From Hypomesus transpacificus (lineage: Eukaryota; Chordata; Actinopteri; Osmeriformes; Osmeridae), in the NCBI RefSeq assembly GCF_021917145.1, contig NC_061077.1, forward strand, positions 6,941,298 through 7,005,297: 64,000 nt of DNA. Direction: 5' to 3'. The first letter of the stretch is position 1, and every line of letters starts with the position of its first letter. Below, piece by piece: positions 37,101-51,160 of the stretch. The notes beneath the pieces were generated by a model. That model was given only the letters and a program-made list of their open reading frames with translations. It searched no databases and was not told where the DNA came from. The position numbers were made by a program, and so were the translations under genes.

Positions 37101-38720
37101 TTTCAGTTCTAAGGTGACTGTCCCCTCTGATGTGATCTGAGGGTGTGTCGTGGCTCATAGTCGATCATTGGCTGTGTTCCATAGTGCTAGAGGCTGGCGA
37201 ATGTGCCTGCTGTTGCTCCTGCTGATTGATTGGAAAAAACGGGCCTTTGGAGCGCTGTGTACAGTGCGGGTAGAAGCAGACGGAGAGGTGTTCCAAGCTT
37301 GTGAAGTCCTTTACCGGTTCATCTCTGGAGACAAAACAACTTTTCCCAAAACAGGAGCCTATTCAGGCTTAGGCTACTGTAGATTGTGTACCCTCGATGT
37401 GCTGAATGAGTTATAGGGGCAATAAAGCCATACAATTTGCTCAGACGTGTAACGAAACAACAACCCAAATGTTAAGCCAGTTTTTTTGTGTGCCTAATTC
37501 CACTTTTTGTTCTATTAACCTGGCACATTGCGGATCATTCAGCTCCATCGTGTTTTCCATTGATGACAACAGCACTTTGGTGCTACCTAGGAGCAGATGC
37601 TGCATGTGATTGTTAATTGGGCGAAGCAAATGATTACAGATACCTGTTCAGCTCATATAAAAAGAGTTTACACATGCAGAATTACTGGTACAGCTGGATA
37701 CAGCAAAATGCAACAGATCCATCTTGACATCCCAGTGGGAGCAACACTAAACATCACTCTGATATTTCTCTCCCTGATGCCTCCACCATGCTGGGATGCC
37801 ATAAGCTAGGCCCACACCTGTAGTATGGCTGTTTCTATTGTTGGTCTCTTAGGACAACAATCATTTCGTATCCATACCTGGCCTAATGATGAGTGAGACA
37901 GGATTCATTGGCAGCCAGGATTAGTTAAAAAAAGATTCTGGTATGTACAGTTGCCTTTGAGATGTTCCACTGTCATATCATCATGATTGGCACTCGCTCT
38001 CTCTGATTAAACCCATCTTAATGATATGCTGCTGGCTGGGAATAAGTTATCCTCATTTTGAATGAAAATTGCAAAAGCAATGGATGCACACACTGTCTAA
38101 CAAGCGTGTGTTTATGCACAGAACATAGCTTTTTTTTGTTGAACTATTCATCCTAAAGACTATATTCATTTTGTCCAAAATATCACAAATTCACTCTAAA
38201 TGTAATCTCCAAACAAACAGAATTTCCACATACTTAAGTCTTGGATAAAATTCCATCTGCATATTTAAATTGGAGAAACAATGAATTGAACAATGGAGCA
38301 TTAAAACTTCAGGCTACCTTATAATTTGTACATAAACATGTAGCTTTTGGAAAAAGGACTTTACAAGGCTCTTGGTTAGAGAATTTAGTTGGAACGGTAG
38401 CTGTGGACATCTGTCATTGCACTGTTATCTATTTTCTTTTGGTCAAAAAAAATCATTTACTGGATATGAATATTGCACCTGTAAAAGAGTTTTACTACTG
38501 TACAAGAGATGTAGCATCACCATGGTAACATGGTTATTTTGAAAAAAACACTGAACGTCTATGTTCATCAACATTTTATTTTGTTTTAATAAAGGTCTTG
38601 TTCTCTCTCTTCACAGATGAACATGGACATTTGAAAATATACCTGCCCAAAAAGTTGCTTGAATGTCTACCAAAATGCTCCTCTCTGCCAAAGGAAAGAC
38701 ATCGTTGGAACACCAATGAG
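28117..38720 (+). CDS. camta1: Calmodulin-binding transcription activator 1, first three coding exons (gene continues past the window)
   Basis: CAMTA1 is a CG-1 domain, calmodulin-responsive transcription factor of neurons and muscle. Exon 1 ends at 28161, exon 2 is 32109-32210 and exon 3 is 38617-38720. Exon 3 encodes the start of the CG-1 domain (KIYLPKKLLECLPKCSSLPK, then ERHRWNTNE), almost identical to human. Exon 1 can be read in two frames. ATG 28117 gives MLRVKGKWLPKTSRK, matching the human N-terminus. ATG 28137 gives MAAENKPE. Only the second joins in phase to exons 2 and 3 found here. Exon 2 encodes GLKKIRNPDRMYRSAVCYAG and is a phase 1-1 cassette that could be skipped without a frameshift. 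The next exon (EIAAYLITFEKH in human) is not in the window. Confidence 0.9.
28162..32108 (+). other. camta1 intron 1
   Basis: This is about 3.9 kb without coding signal on either strand. A short C-rich motif (CCCCCAGCCTC) repeats near 30470-30510. I found no second exon that would serve the upstream reading frame of exon 1 (phase 0 in, phase 1 out). Confidence 0.6.
32325..32527. repeat. (CCCT)n tract, about 50 units
   Basis: About 200 bases of CCCT units have one CTCT interruption near 32508. The minus strand is (AGGG)n, a strong G-quadruplex former, with an i-motif possible on the plus strand. It starts 115 bases after the donor of camta1 exon 2. Confidence 0.95.
33382..33410. repeat. Homopolymer run of 29 C
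   Basis: This is a pure C run inside camta1 intron 2. Its length in the assembly is probably approximate, because such runs are error-prone. Confidence 0.9.
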
Positions 38721-41700
38721 GTAAGACTTCTTCCTGGAAATGGGCCACTTTGTCACAATGCTCCTCAGACAACCAACATGGTTGTCCAATTAATAAACAA
38801 CAAGACATTATGTCTGTACATCAGATTAAATTGTTAAACAACTACTGGTCAGCAGGCGCATTCTAGAAATGTATTCCCAATATTAGTAGGCCTTTTCTTT
38901 ACGCATGTGGGCCCATGCGTAATAGTCTACCAAAAACATGTTTCAAATACATATTGAAATGCATTGGTCTTATTGTATTCAAATGGTCAATGCAATGCAA
39001 TGTTTTTTTATCGTCAATATGTGTTACAGATCCATACATTTCACATAAAACATGCCTTTTAACTGTCCAGGTGGATTTTCGGAAGAATTTTTATGCCTCA
39101 ATTAGTTAATACTGGTAGGGAAATTCCTGATACTGAAAAAGAAAAATCAGAGCTGTTAAATTTGGGATGTTTGCCACCTTGTTCATGCCCAGAGCTTAGA
39201 AATACATTAGCATGTACAGTATTTTCACCCGCTGTTAAATATTCATTGTCTTAATTTGACCAGAGGCTTTTGCTTTCTGGTTGGCCGCTGTAGAAGGGAA
39301 ATTTAGGAAAGTTTATTTAACATAGAGAGCACAGTGTCATTGAGGTCCTTAAGGATAGTGTGCCCTTTGAGTATTCAAACACTCTACCTAAATGAAACAC
39401 GAGCGCTTTAACACTCGATTTTCACAAGCGCCTGTGTGGAAATAAAAAGTTTAAAATTGAAGTGTCTTTTCTTGTAGTGGATATTTATATTTGCAATACC
39501 CATTCTAAAATAAATCACAGTTTGGCCTGCATTATAAATGTTACTGTCAATCATGCTGTGTTTATTATTCACTAGGCTGACTGCAGCTATATTCAGTAAG
39601 CATTGTGTGGCAGTCATACTGAAAACATAAAAACAGTGTTTAACATTACCTGGATAAAAGCCTGGGGGTTTCTCATATTTCATATGCTTCATCACACCAA
39701 TAAGTAAAGATAACACAACTCGTTTGGATTTCTGTCTGGAAAATGAAAGTGCGAAATGTTTGTATTTGTATGCCAGTGTGAAAATAAATCACAGAAGCCG
39801 TTTGCACTGGCTGTCCTTGACCTATAGGGCAAGCCATTTTAAATTAGTTTATTTCTTCTCAGTACAACTACTTTATCATTTAATAGAAGTGAGACAGTGT
39901 CTTGTTTGATGTTAACAATTTATTTGTCGTTCATGTTCAATCTGTTTTGTTCAATATCTCTCTGTATGGAGACAGGCAGGAGATTGAAACTAAACATTAT
40001 TTAGCCACGTCAACCTGGAGGGATTTTGAATGATTGCTATTGCAAGAATTTCATAGGCTGCCGGTCATATTTTTTATATAATTGATCCCAATGAAGCAAG
40101 CTACACATAGTTACGGCACATTAATCGACAGGCAGCAGAATTGTCTGAGGAGCAAAGACAAAGATACCGGCCTTGTTAGGCATTCTGAATATATTACAGG
40201 GTTATTTCCCCTTTTTAATGACACTGAACTAGTGAAGAGGGGAGTGTGAAGTACTCTACTGGGATAGTGGACAAAGACCATTGTCTCCACTTGGAAAGCT
40301 CTAGCCTTGACACCAAGTGTCTAATGCCTGTAAGGGAAAAAGGGCTTTAAGGTACAAAAATATGGTTCCAAACCTTGTCTGCTGCTAACTATTTATCTGA
40401 CCCACTTGACAATATAACGTATTTTAAAGATATGTATAAGACAAAAAAATGTTTTACTCTTAATATTTAGTTTTCAATATTGATTTATGAAATTTGTTGT
40501 CAATTTTGGGGAATTAGGATTTAATTGACAAGGGTTTAAAGTGATTAGATAAACGGAGATCGGATCTCAGTCCGTTCCTCTAATTATGATAAAGCAAATA
40601 TGCAAAAAACAGTCACCCATTCCTTTGATTAACAAATTGTTACCTTAACTACTGTCATCAGTGGTATGAAACACAATGTCAAAGACATTAGAAATGTACA
40701 TTATAATCCAATATCTATTCATGGGTCAAGCATCACAACACAGAGGTACTTCAGCTATGTGTTCAAAACAAAACAATTCTACATTCACGAGACTTAGTTT
40801 TTTGTCTTACAAAAGTCTTACAATACTACAAACATGTTATAACAACAGTCATATTTTAGATTAAGCAATCCAGTTGTGCTCCTGTCTAGAGAAGGTTCCA
40901 ACAGAACACATGATATTGCTTGTGTGGGTTTTTCAGGATTAATAGATATCACCTGCCAGTTTTTGTATGCAATTGCAGAAGCATATAAGCATGCCTGACT
41001 ATGTTGTCTGTGCGCCAGGAAAGCACTCTCCCGGGTTGAGGAGAGACACGCAACCTTCCCTAAAACCAAGGGCGTTTCTACTTCATGTGCACCATGCAAA
41101 CCAGCTCGCTTGTGCTACTTGGTGGCAGACAGGCACGCTGGGATTACAGAGTCTCTTGTCGTCGTGATTGTATGACTCTTAGCAAAAGTGACACCTCATC
41201 AATTCTCTGCATATTTCTGGCAGTAGTTCAGCATGCTCGGTGCAACCTTGTTATTCCCTTGTTCTGATTAAACCGTAAACATTCTGTTAGGTTAGGGCCA
41301 CTGGTGACCATATCAGCTCACAGGAATTAATAGCATTAACGGTATTAGTTTTTTTAAGCAGCAGCTATACAGATTTACATAAAGGGTTTGTCTCGATTTC
41401 ACACAAAAATAGTTAACACCTCTGCGTGAGAACAAAACTGTCCCATGGTGTGATTAGTGGGAAGGAATTTCCCCTTTTTTATGATAAAGAACTTCTTATT
41501 TTATCTCCCTGTGCAAAGACATTTTCTCTTGCCCTTCTAAATCTGTGGCCCAGGAGGGAGGGATGGGGGTAAAGCTAATGCACAGCTATTCATTTCTTTC
41601 TCATTCCCCTGATTCCCCTGTGTGCATTTATAGGGAGGTGTACAGGAATACAAGCATTTACTGGAAAATTAGATAAACCAATCTGATGTAGATGTGCGAG

Positions 41701-43557
41701 GAGGTGGGAGGAGGGGCTGAGTTTGGAGCAGCCTCAGAACTGAATACAGGCATACAGGCACGTTTGGCTCAGCTTTGAAATTGTCAATATGAGATTGAGA
41801 TTAAGTGTAAATATGAGGCACGGCGTGACAATTTATTTTGCAGTTGTTTTTTTTTAGCAATGCATGCATGTCAGGAATCAAAGCATTATATTCATGAGGG
41901 AATATATCTGTAAACTGTTAACATAGAGAAAATGCATAGTTGAGATGTATATCACTGTGTTTACCCTGTTTGTGTCAATGCTCTCTCTCACTCCCCATGG
42001 CTTCCCTGAGATGAGCCTTAGTAGAGCAAATCTTCCTAGAATTCCTCTCAGGTCTGCAACCAATGACTATTGTCTGCTGGGGCCTCCAGCAGGATGACCT
42101 CTATTTTGCTGGACATTCCTGCTGAGATTAAAATCTTTTTAAAGAAGGACACCTCACAAGGAAAGGGCTTTAAGCTTATATCCCTTTCAAGATCAAACAG
42201 AGACAGCCCCATGTTTGGTTACTCCAGCTTTGGAAGGTTGCAGGAGCAGAGATGTGGAGAATGGCAATGCCTTGCATCAGTGCTAGTTTAAGAATGCATC
42301 TCCTGCTCTTTGGCGTTTTTAGGTGCTTTGTGTACAGACCTGTATCACTGTGGGCCACAGGACCATTGCAGGATTGGGCCAAAGAGGATGGTTAAAGTTG
42401 ATTTCAGTTGAGTGTTTTCCCTGTAGGCAGTACGGCTATATAACAAAGTGATCTTTTTTTTGTATTCCTGGCCTTAAAGTGTTAATAAACATCAGTGCAA
42501 CTCCTTGCAATGTTTCAATTAGTAAATGTCAGGGGATGAATTAGTCTGAGAGTGTCTTTTCATGAAGTTTTCACCGTTTAGTGGAATCAGAAGTCAGATG
42601 CTCTGCAGACATGCAGTCCTGAAAAGCAGAAGCAGGGATGCACAGCATCCAGCCTGGAGCGATGACGGGACATGGGACCTATGCGTGTGTGACACCCCCA
42701 GTCCTTAATGAGTACCGTGAACCTCCCACAGCTTAGAGGGAAGTCCTGCCTCTGACCTGCTGCTGAACCAAGAGAGACACGACAGCTTCAGCTCCGGCCT
42801 CCATCGGCCTGCTACACATTTAATGCCCCTGTCGTCAGAAATAATAATCCCGTGCTCTCCACTAACGCGGGTGCTGGCACGCCATGGTGGCTCCATGCAA
42901 TATGCCTCCTCTCAGGATGGTGCCAGAGTGCCTCACTGGACACACGCTCAAAGGACACACTCCCTGGGGTCTGGGCAGTGGGAGAAACAGGCTGCAAGGC
43001 CGCTCAGCCAGACAGCCAGACAGGGAACGAGTGGCTGTGGTCAAAAGCAGAGCTAATGAAATGAAATGCATAAGACTGAGTGGAGGGGCTAATCTGGAGA
43101 GACGATCAGTGACAGTGTAAGATAGGCACTATAATGATGAGGACAATTGGATACAGTGGTGTAATCATTCAGTCCTTATCTCCAGTTGGAACGCCAAGAC
43201 TTTTAACCCCATCCCCGCCCTCTGTTTCCTCTGCTCCCTGCTGTTATTATTTGAGAATCCACAGTCCAATCTTTCAAAGAGAGCTGCAGGAGATTGCTTC
43301 AATCAGATACAGTTTTCATCTTTCCTCTGTTCTTTTGTACCGGTAATGATTACTTTTTAAGTGTTTATTGAACAAAATATGAAAGGACTACAAAGGCAGA
43401 GCTCAGCTTCTTTCCTCAATTCTCCCAAACAAGCTTCTACTGTAAGGTGTGTGCCTAATCCAGATGAAACACTAAAATGGCATCATTAAAGATTCAGCCA
43501 TTTTGAAGTCTAGCTAATACCTTGATGATAGCTAGTTGTGTCTATTCCTATAGCACA

Positions 43558-43790
43558 TTGTGTTTGAGGGTATGTGTTGACGTATGTGTGTGACGGTGTG
43601 TGAGGGTCTGTGTGAGGGTGTTTGCAGCCCAGTGTGTGTGAGTTTGATATGCAGCACATGGTGGGTCAGGCTGTGTTTGAGGGTGCGTGTTGCCCAGTAT
43701 GTTTGAGGGTGTGTGAAGGGTTGTGTATAGCCCTGGTTATGTGAGGGTTTGTGCAGCCCAGTCTGTATGAAGGGGTGTTTTTTGCAGGGC
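43558..43790. repeat. Degenerate GT-rich minisatellite
   Basis: Irregular units built from TTTGAGGGTGTGTG and GCAGCCCAGT recur about five times over 230 bases. The units vary in length and sequence, so the array is old. Confidence 0.6.
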
Positions 43791-46700
43791 TACCCAACAT
43801 TTAGCCTGGCTGGGGGCTCCAAGTGCAGAGTTCTGTGGATCCCCCTCAGAATGTCTTGACCTCATTATAACAGTAGCTAGATTAAAGCCTTCTCCTATGG
43901 ATTAGGATGAATCTGATTAGGATGATTGGGCTGACCTCATCCAGTGCCAGGTGTTTGACTGCTAAACAGACGTTTTAAATGCATTTTGGTCATTGCACAA
44001 ATAAATCTTTTTCAGAGCCGTCAATGTTGTTTTTATGGATGTCAGTGCTTGGAGAATTCACCTAATCGAACCCAAGGCCGCATCTGATTAAATGTTTATC
44101 TTCATTTGAGCTTGCAGCTTGGACGACCCTCTCTACGGAGTGTAATTAAAATGACTCCCTCGAATCGCAAATGTTTACGGAAATCTTCATTAGCTTCTCT
44201 GGGGCAATCAGTGGAAATTAAAGGTCATGTTTGTTTGTTTATCTTTTTTCTCAAATACAAATTCCTTAATGTTTCTACTGGAACAGGTGTCCAGCTCATG
44301 TTTTGAATGTGAATGGGACTGTTTCCCATTGGGTTTTGTCTCCGGTGGAGTTAGGATTACTTGAAACAGCTGACAACGTGAGCTGAGGAGGTGGGGATCT
44401 CTGTTCTCTTAACCAGGCTTTGAATTTGATTTATACTAGCTCTGACTTGAACTATTCACTTCTGATTTAAATTGATTCTAGAGCCCTATGTTTTAGGGTT
44501 GCTTGGAGAACACATTTCCTTATTGAATTCTATATTGCTGTGGGAGGAACTTTGTAATGGACCTATTGTGTGACAGTTCTATTTGAAGCACTACTTTACT
44601 GTCATATGCGAAGACCTAGGCTAATCTATGGCTTAATCTCATTGAGATGGAGACTAGATCTGAATTCATCTACCATCGTCCTTCTTTCTGTCATCCCATA
44701 GGCCCTAGAAAAAGAAGAGAAGGACTGGACTGAGATTCTTTGGTCGGGTGGCCTCAGAGAATCCTGTAATAAGCTTGATAGTTTTAATGATTCCTGGTGC
44801 TCTGGTTTATGGTGACGTGCCAGTGGAGCTGTGGTGTAGTGAGCCTGTTTGTAATAGGAACCCTCTGGTAGGGTCATTTAAGGGGTCTGGCACGCTACAG
44901 GGACCTTTTGCTTTTTCCCCTGGATGTGCACATCAAGGCAGGGGTCTTCAGTATCCTATGAAGACAGGGGTGTCTGCTCAAAATTGCATGACCTCTATTG
45001 TAGAAGATACAGGTCACTCTGCCTCCTGTGGGAAGACTCTAAATTGAACCCAGCTTGTGTCTTCGATTTCTTTTTCTTCCCACTCTCTTTGGCTCCTACT
45101 AGTTTACCTCCTTTATTCTTATCTTCTGTCTCTTTTCCTTTTCCCTCATGTGTTCACTGAGCTGCAAAGCTATTCAGGGATGGAGGAATAGATTTCTACC
45201 TTTTTGCACCAAATTGCTGGGTCAGGGTTTTTGTGCGGAACCGTTTTGTAATGGACTTCAAGTTTATTTACTAGATAAAATTGAAGTAGTCCCAGACTTC
45301 TGCCTGAGTTCTTTCATGTGTGGGTGTCCTCTGGTGAATTGTTGTTTGGTTTTTCTATATTTACATGTTTGAGAGAGTGACTGTGCACTCAGCTTCTCTG
45401 GGATGTAAAAGCAGGAGAGCCATACGTTATACTGATAACGTGGTGTTATTCCATGATACTGAACCATCCGACAGGTAGACTCATAAGTACTGTTTGTACC
45501 TCACCTCCCTCGTACCCTGTACTCTTTACATAAATGGACAGTGGGAGAGAGATTTTCTGTGGTACCTATGAAATAATACTCTCTTCCGTCAGCATGACAG
45601 AATACACTAGGCTACTTACAGGAGTCGATTTTCACCTAAAGTGTTGTAGTTCTTATGTGTTTGGTGTTACCTACTGCTTGTCCTATTTTGTATTTCATCA
45701 AGGTCAAACAGCACAGCTGGTCAGCTTGAGAACACGATATATCTTTTTTTATGTTTGTTGGGTGAGAAAGCGAGAGATATGGTTTTAGTATTCCATAAGG
45801 GGAGCATCCTTTTTTTTTTGAGTATCAAAGGAACACATCATTTCCACACTACAAAATGTAACATGAAAAGGGAGTTGGTGGTAAGGTCAGTCGGAAGGCA
45901 CTTTATCTGGCTCCGGATGGAGGAGGCTGGGATGAGCCACGCTGGATGTTTCACAGACGTTCTCCAGGAAATCCCTTTGACGCCTTCCTCTGGCCCAGTT
46001 GGAGACATGGTGTTGGGTAATCAGTGGAGGGCCGCGTGAGCTCTTCTGCTTCGTGGCATCCTTCCTTCCTGCCCGTCTCCCCCACCCTCTGTCCATCGCT
46101 CTCTTACCTCCCTCCCTCTCTTCCTCTCTTATTCCTTTCTTGTTGTGTGCGGGGCTTTGATCTTTAAAGGTCCTTGAGAATGTGGAGCCGGCAGCAGCGG
46201 CAGCAGGCTGGGATTCTCTCTGGGGCTGCTTGGATCCAGGCCCATCATGCCCCTCTCTATCTGATGGACAGCTCCAGTCGTGGCTGCGCCTCTCTCCAGC
46301 CCTGACGTATTGGGGCTTCAGCTGATAACCCCCTCTTTCATTGTCAAAGAGTGGAAACTAGAACGAGGGCTCTCATTGACCTTGTTTGTTAGTTGCACGG
46401 TGAACGACACAGGCATTTGGATGCATTTATCTATCCTTTCATGTCCCCAAGAGTGATCCTTTTTTGGAAACTCAAGAGAGGCGGTCGAGCTGATGGCTGC
46501 AGTTCTCGCATGGCTGGTGAGACTGCTCTCTCATTTGGAGACACATCCTGTCCTATGTTAGCACTCACACCGTAAGTGTTAAGCATTTATGAGCTTTGCA
46601 CACCAGGAACCTGAGCATTTGGCAGGTTGACAAGACTATGGACGCTCAGCTGACAGACCTGTCATCTGCCCTGGAGTTAAACCTGCCCACTCCACCAGGG

Positions 46701-49700
46701 AACAAGGCCTTCTCCTACTGAGAAAATAAGGTGTTCGCCTTCCTTTGTCTTTTTCCTATTTTTATTTCCTGCATCCGAGTGGACCTCTAATGGGGTTCTA
46801 TCCATTAGCTCATACCAGTTTAACTCCATCAACAGCCTGTTTGTCATTGTGCAGTGCTGAAACTGAACGACAGGCCATCTCATCCCCAGAAGACATTGGA
46901 GATGGTAGGAGAGATTCTATCTTTGACCTACACTAGGAGAAAATAGTCATTACAGTACATGTTACATGCAGGGCTGTCAATCGAGCACTCTGGCTGCTTG
47001 ACCTTTTGGTTATTTTTGCATTTCAGTACATTGAAATATCAAAGGTTATCCGTCTTACATTCATTGTTTTTCTCCTGTCAAAGCTGTCCATTCAGAGTCC
47101 TATATTCCGAAGCTCCGAACAGCAGGTCTCACATGTCCCCTTGGAAGGATTCAGCCTTTGTTCTTCTGGGCCACATGTGAAGCCCTTTTCTCTAAGACAT
47201 GTTTACACATCAATGCAACTGTTGGGATTTAGAGGAGCGGATTGACAAGGTCATAATGATCCACCATGTTGGTCCCCAGTCAGGGGCTGAGCAGGTCTAA
47301 ATACCCACATAATATTGCAGTGAATATTGCAGTAATATGGCTCAAAGTGACCTGCACATACTAACGGTATCTATTTCACCATTTACCACTTTGTACATTG
47401 ATTATACTGACATGCCATTGTACCGTAATTAGTCTAGTAATAATGGTGCTGGGATGTGCTTTTATTTATTGAACATGTCCTGTGCTCAGCTGAACCTTGT
47501 TCAGTTCTTCTCATTCACATTAAACCTATTGAATCTATTCTATTGAATGTTCCGCTTAGAAAACCAATGTGTCTTACAAACTGCTCAAAGTACTACGTAC
47601 TGAGCTTTGACTCTAGGAGCCTAGCTCTACCAAGCACGTTCATTTTCACTGAACATTTGCTATTTTCAGTCTTGCGAAGTCTATATTTTGTCTTAATTGG
47701 CTGTCCCATATATACTCAAGTTTTAAATGTGAATTCTTGTTTTGGAGACAAGAAAGAAGTAGTCTGGTGCCTAAGTTGGATTCAGTAGCCTTGGTGTTCT
47801 GAGAGCTGGAGATTTGTCTGTGCTCTGCACCGCTCGGTGTTAATTGCCGGTGAGATCCTCGAGCACATGCTCTCTAGCTGGAACCCAAAAGGTTGAGGTG
47901 TTGAAGCAGTGTGTTTCGACAGTTCATTATAACGTGCCCTCCTCCCCTTCTCTTCCCTTCTCTCCTCTGGCCTGTCCTTTAGCAAAACCTTGAGGCACCA
48001 TTGAAATTCTGCGCAGCGTCTTTTGAAATCTCTGTTGATGAGGCCACGCCAAACCACGGCAGCTCCCACTGCTGGACATTTTTCAAAGTCATGTTTATAT
48101 AATTAGCAAGGAGTCAAAGTGCTTTGACTGCTCCTAACAATGGAAATGCTTAGCAGTCTCATCTGAACTGGGGCTTGAATGAAAGCATCAGTGGGGACCT
48201 GGTCTCAGTCCCAGCGACATGTTTGCCCTCTTAGTAGGAAATAATACCGTCCGTTTCTCAGTTATCTAATAAAGTGATCGAGTTACAACCTGAAACACGT
48301 TTTGGTTCAAACTCAACCACAAGCTCGTACATTAAGAAGTGTGTATGTGAGAGCATGAATGTCGATTTGGTCATTGATATTGAACGGAAAGAAAACCTTG
48401 TCTTAGGACAGGGTAGTGTGAAGCAGACCAGTTAAAACCCTATGAACCTCATCAACACATTTTCACCATGACAAAAAATACAGACATTCTAATCAGGAGG
48501 CGATTCTGCCTGCTTTTTAAGTGTGGAATGATGAATGTAGCTTTTGTTTCATTGTACAGATTTTGTTCTTGTTAAGCGTTAAGTCATGGAGTTAAAAAAA
48601 AGAATCTTTAATTGCAAATCTAATCTTGTTTTAAGTCTCTACTTCCCTCCTTTGGTGCTATCTTGAGAGATGATTGTGTCTCACTACAAAGGCAGCCGGA
48701 CACAAATCTTCATTAGATTTGGGTTGATAAACCATTAATCCATTCTAGCACAGTTTTATTTCCATTTATACTTGTCCACCCACACAGTACGCCAAATAAA
48801 GAGAGAAACCCCCCTCTTGAGCATTGTTGACCAAAAACAATCTCAATCAAATAGCTCCATTCTCAGGATAAATAGCCTTCTCTGCTTCACCAAGTTCTTC
48901 ACTGTCCCTTTATATTACCATGACCTTTCTGAAGATTTGGTTTTCCATCCAAATGGTGTGGCGTGTGAGCTGATCTTAATAGAAAGTGATATCCTTCATT
49001 GAGAGTTACCAGTATGTTTTTAGTGTGTTTAGTGATATCTCTGTTGCAATTCGGATATTGTTGGGGTCAGGTCAATACCATATTAGCACTGCTATTGCAT
49101 TTTCCTCAAGCCCATGAATTATTCACAAGTAAGACTCCTTTCCCTTGAATAAATACAGGCGTTTATAGAAGTTTCATTTTCACTGGAAGAGGTTAGACAG
49201 TACACAGTTTGACGTTCCTTTTTCAGTGAATTTGATTAACCCTTTTGCATGGCATCTCCAAATGGTCCCACAAAGTTGTAACCACCTGAGACGGCCCCTT
49301 AGATGAAAGTAACCTCCCATTGTGACCTTATGGGCCACAATCAATGGCCTTTATCTCCCCCAATGCATAATATATTCCACCAAGGGATGATCCACAGGTC
49401 CCTGTGTAATGTATTGACCTGCAGAACTGCCATTTATCAGTTTGTCTCACTGGCTAAATAATTTAGTTTTTAAAGCCAAGACCATATCGTACATCCTCAC
49501 ACTACATTTCGGTTTAGTTTCAGCCCAATAGTCACTTATTCCTTTCCAAGTTTGTTTGAGTGACCTCCGAGTTGGATCAATGTGTACGGTAGACACAGTC
49601 TAACACACACTGTCTAGCACTTTCTGATGGCAGATAGGGCTCAGAGGAGGCTTGTTTAATTCTGTATTTATGTATTCCATTCCTCTGGATTCTTCTTGAG

Positions 49701-50959
49701 TCTCTTATGGCCACCGTGCCATAACCTCCTGAATCAAGTACGGAGCTCAAAGTGCCTGTATGGGCACTTGAAAATGGCTTTTATTTACAGGAGAGAACTA
49801 TGGATTTTTGCCTGGACTCTCAATGGTGAGAACATAAAGGCTCTTTTTGGTTTTTAGAGTAATTGAATTCTAAAACAAAAATGTATTGTTTGAAACACTT
49901 GGTCCCAATGGCTTTCATATTAAATCCATCCTCAAATTCATCTATGAAAGTTACACATGCCTTAGATAGAATGGAAGAAAGCAATAATTGTTCGACAAAC
50001 TGACAGCACAGACACATTTTTCAAATTTAAGAGAAAAGGAGAAGGCAGACATAGCATTTTGAATTCGGAAAAATAGGTAATTTCAGTTGGGATCATTTCA
50101 GTTGTTTATTTCTGGAATTTGATTTTTTCCCTCCAGTGTTAGCTTTCTTTTGCTTGTGTTTAGTCTTGTATCCGCTCAGCACTAGCTTCTCCGCTTTGTG
50201 GATATTTGCGCTGTGTATTAATGGGAGATTGATGTTGCCGATGACTTGGCTAAAGCAACAGAAGATTACTGTACTCAGCTTGAATACCAAATGGGAATGG
50301 AGGACGTGCCAAGGCTCCGGCTGAACCTTGATCCAAAATCTCCCCTTAACCAAACCATGTTCCTCCAGATGAAAGGGAGAATTGTTCTGATATGCTGATC
50401 AAAGCCCTGTATCGCCCCGCTATAAAGGAACACCTGGAATTCTAATGTAGAATTCTGTAGGAGCAATAAGCACATTGTGTAATGCATAATGTATTTGTAA
50501 ATAATGTTTATGTAAACATCTGCTGAGGGTGTTTCACATTTATTTATTTGATTTATTTATCTCCATCTGCTAGGATGGCTGATTTGTTGATTGTAATGGG
50601 ATAATTCACAACATAAACAGTCTTGACTTCAGGGGTATCTGGGATACAATATCCGGGAGAAACATAGATCTAGATTGAAGCATGGAGCATGTTCTATTTA
50701 TATTGTTTCAATATTTCAGTGGCCGTTATTATTATCCAGTATATATTGTATATATTATGATAATGATGGCACCATGCTGGTGTAATGTTGAATAATGTAA
50801 ATTCTGTTTTTAGAGTCTAATTTTGGGGAACAGTAATCTCCTGCAGGGTTAAAGGGTATCTGTCCGAGAATATGGCCCTGTGCTGCTATTGTCTCCGTCC
50901 CAAAACGGTTAGCAACATGTAACCCTCTGCCTGTGTGCTGACATGATGGCGCTTCCAGT

Positions 50960-51160
50960 CAGTGAGCAGGGAGGGCAGGGGAAAGGATGGGAGAGGACAG
51001 CAGAGAGGTGGGGGAGTAGAGGAGCGAGGCGGTGAAAAAAGTGGAGGGGAGGGGAGAGAGGAGGTGAGGGAGGGGTGAGGACCGGAGAGGAGACGGGTAG
51101 TGAAGGAGAGGACAGCAGAGGAACAGAAAGAGAAAGAGAGGAGAGGAGAAGGGAGAAATG
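50960..51160. repeat. Purine-rich GGGAG/GAGAGG tract
   Basis: About 200 bases are nearly all A and G on the plus strand, with no fixed unit. Long purine tracts of this kind can form triplex or quadruplex DNA. Confidence 0.7.

Larger units (their letters stand above)
32211..38616 (+). other. camta1 intron 2
   Basis: This is 6.4 kb of non-coding sequence holding the CCCT tract at 32325 and the C-run at 33382. I see no exon, RNA gene or transposon. A repeated CAGCTCAGC-type tract near 35930-36030 is minor. Confidence 0.6.
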
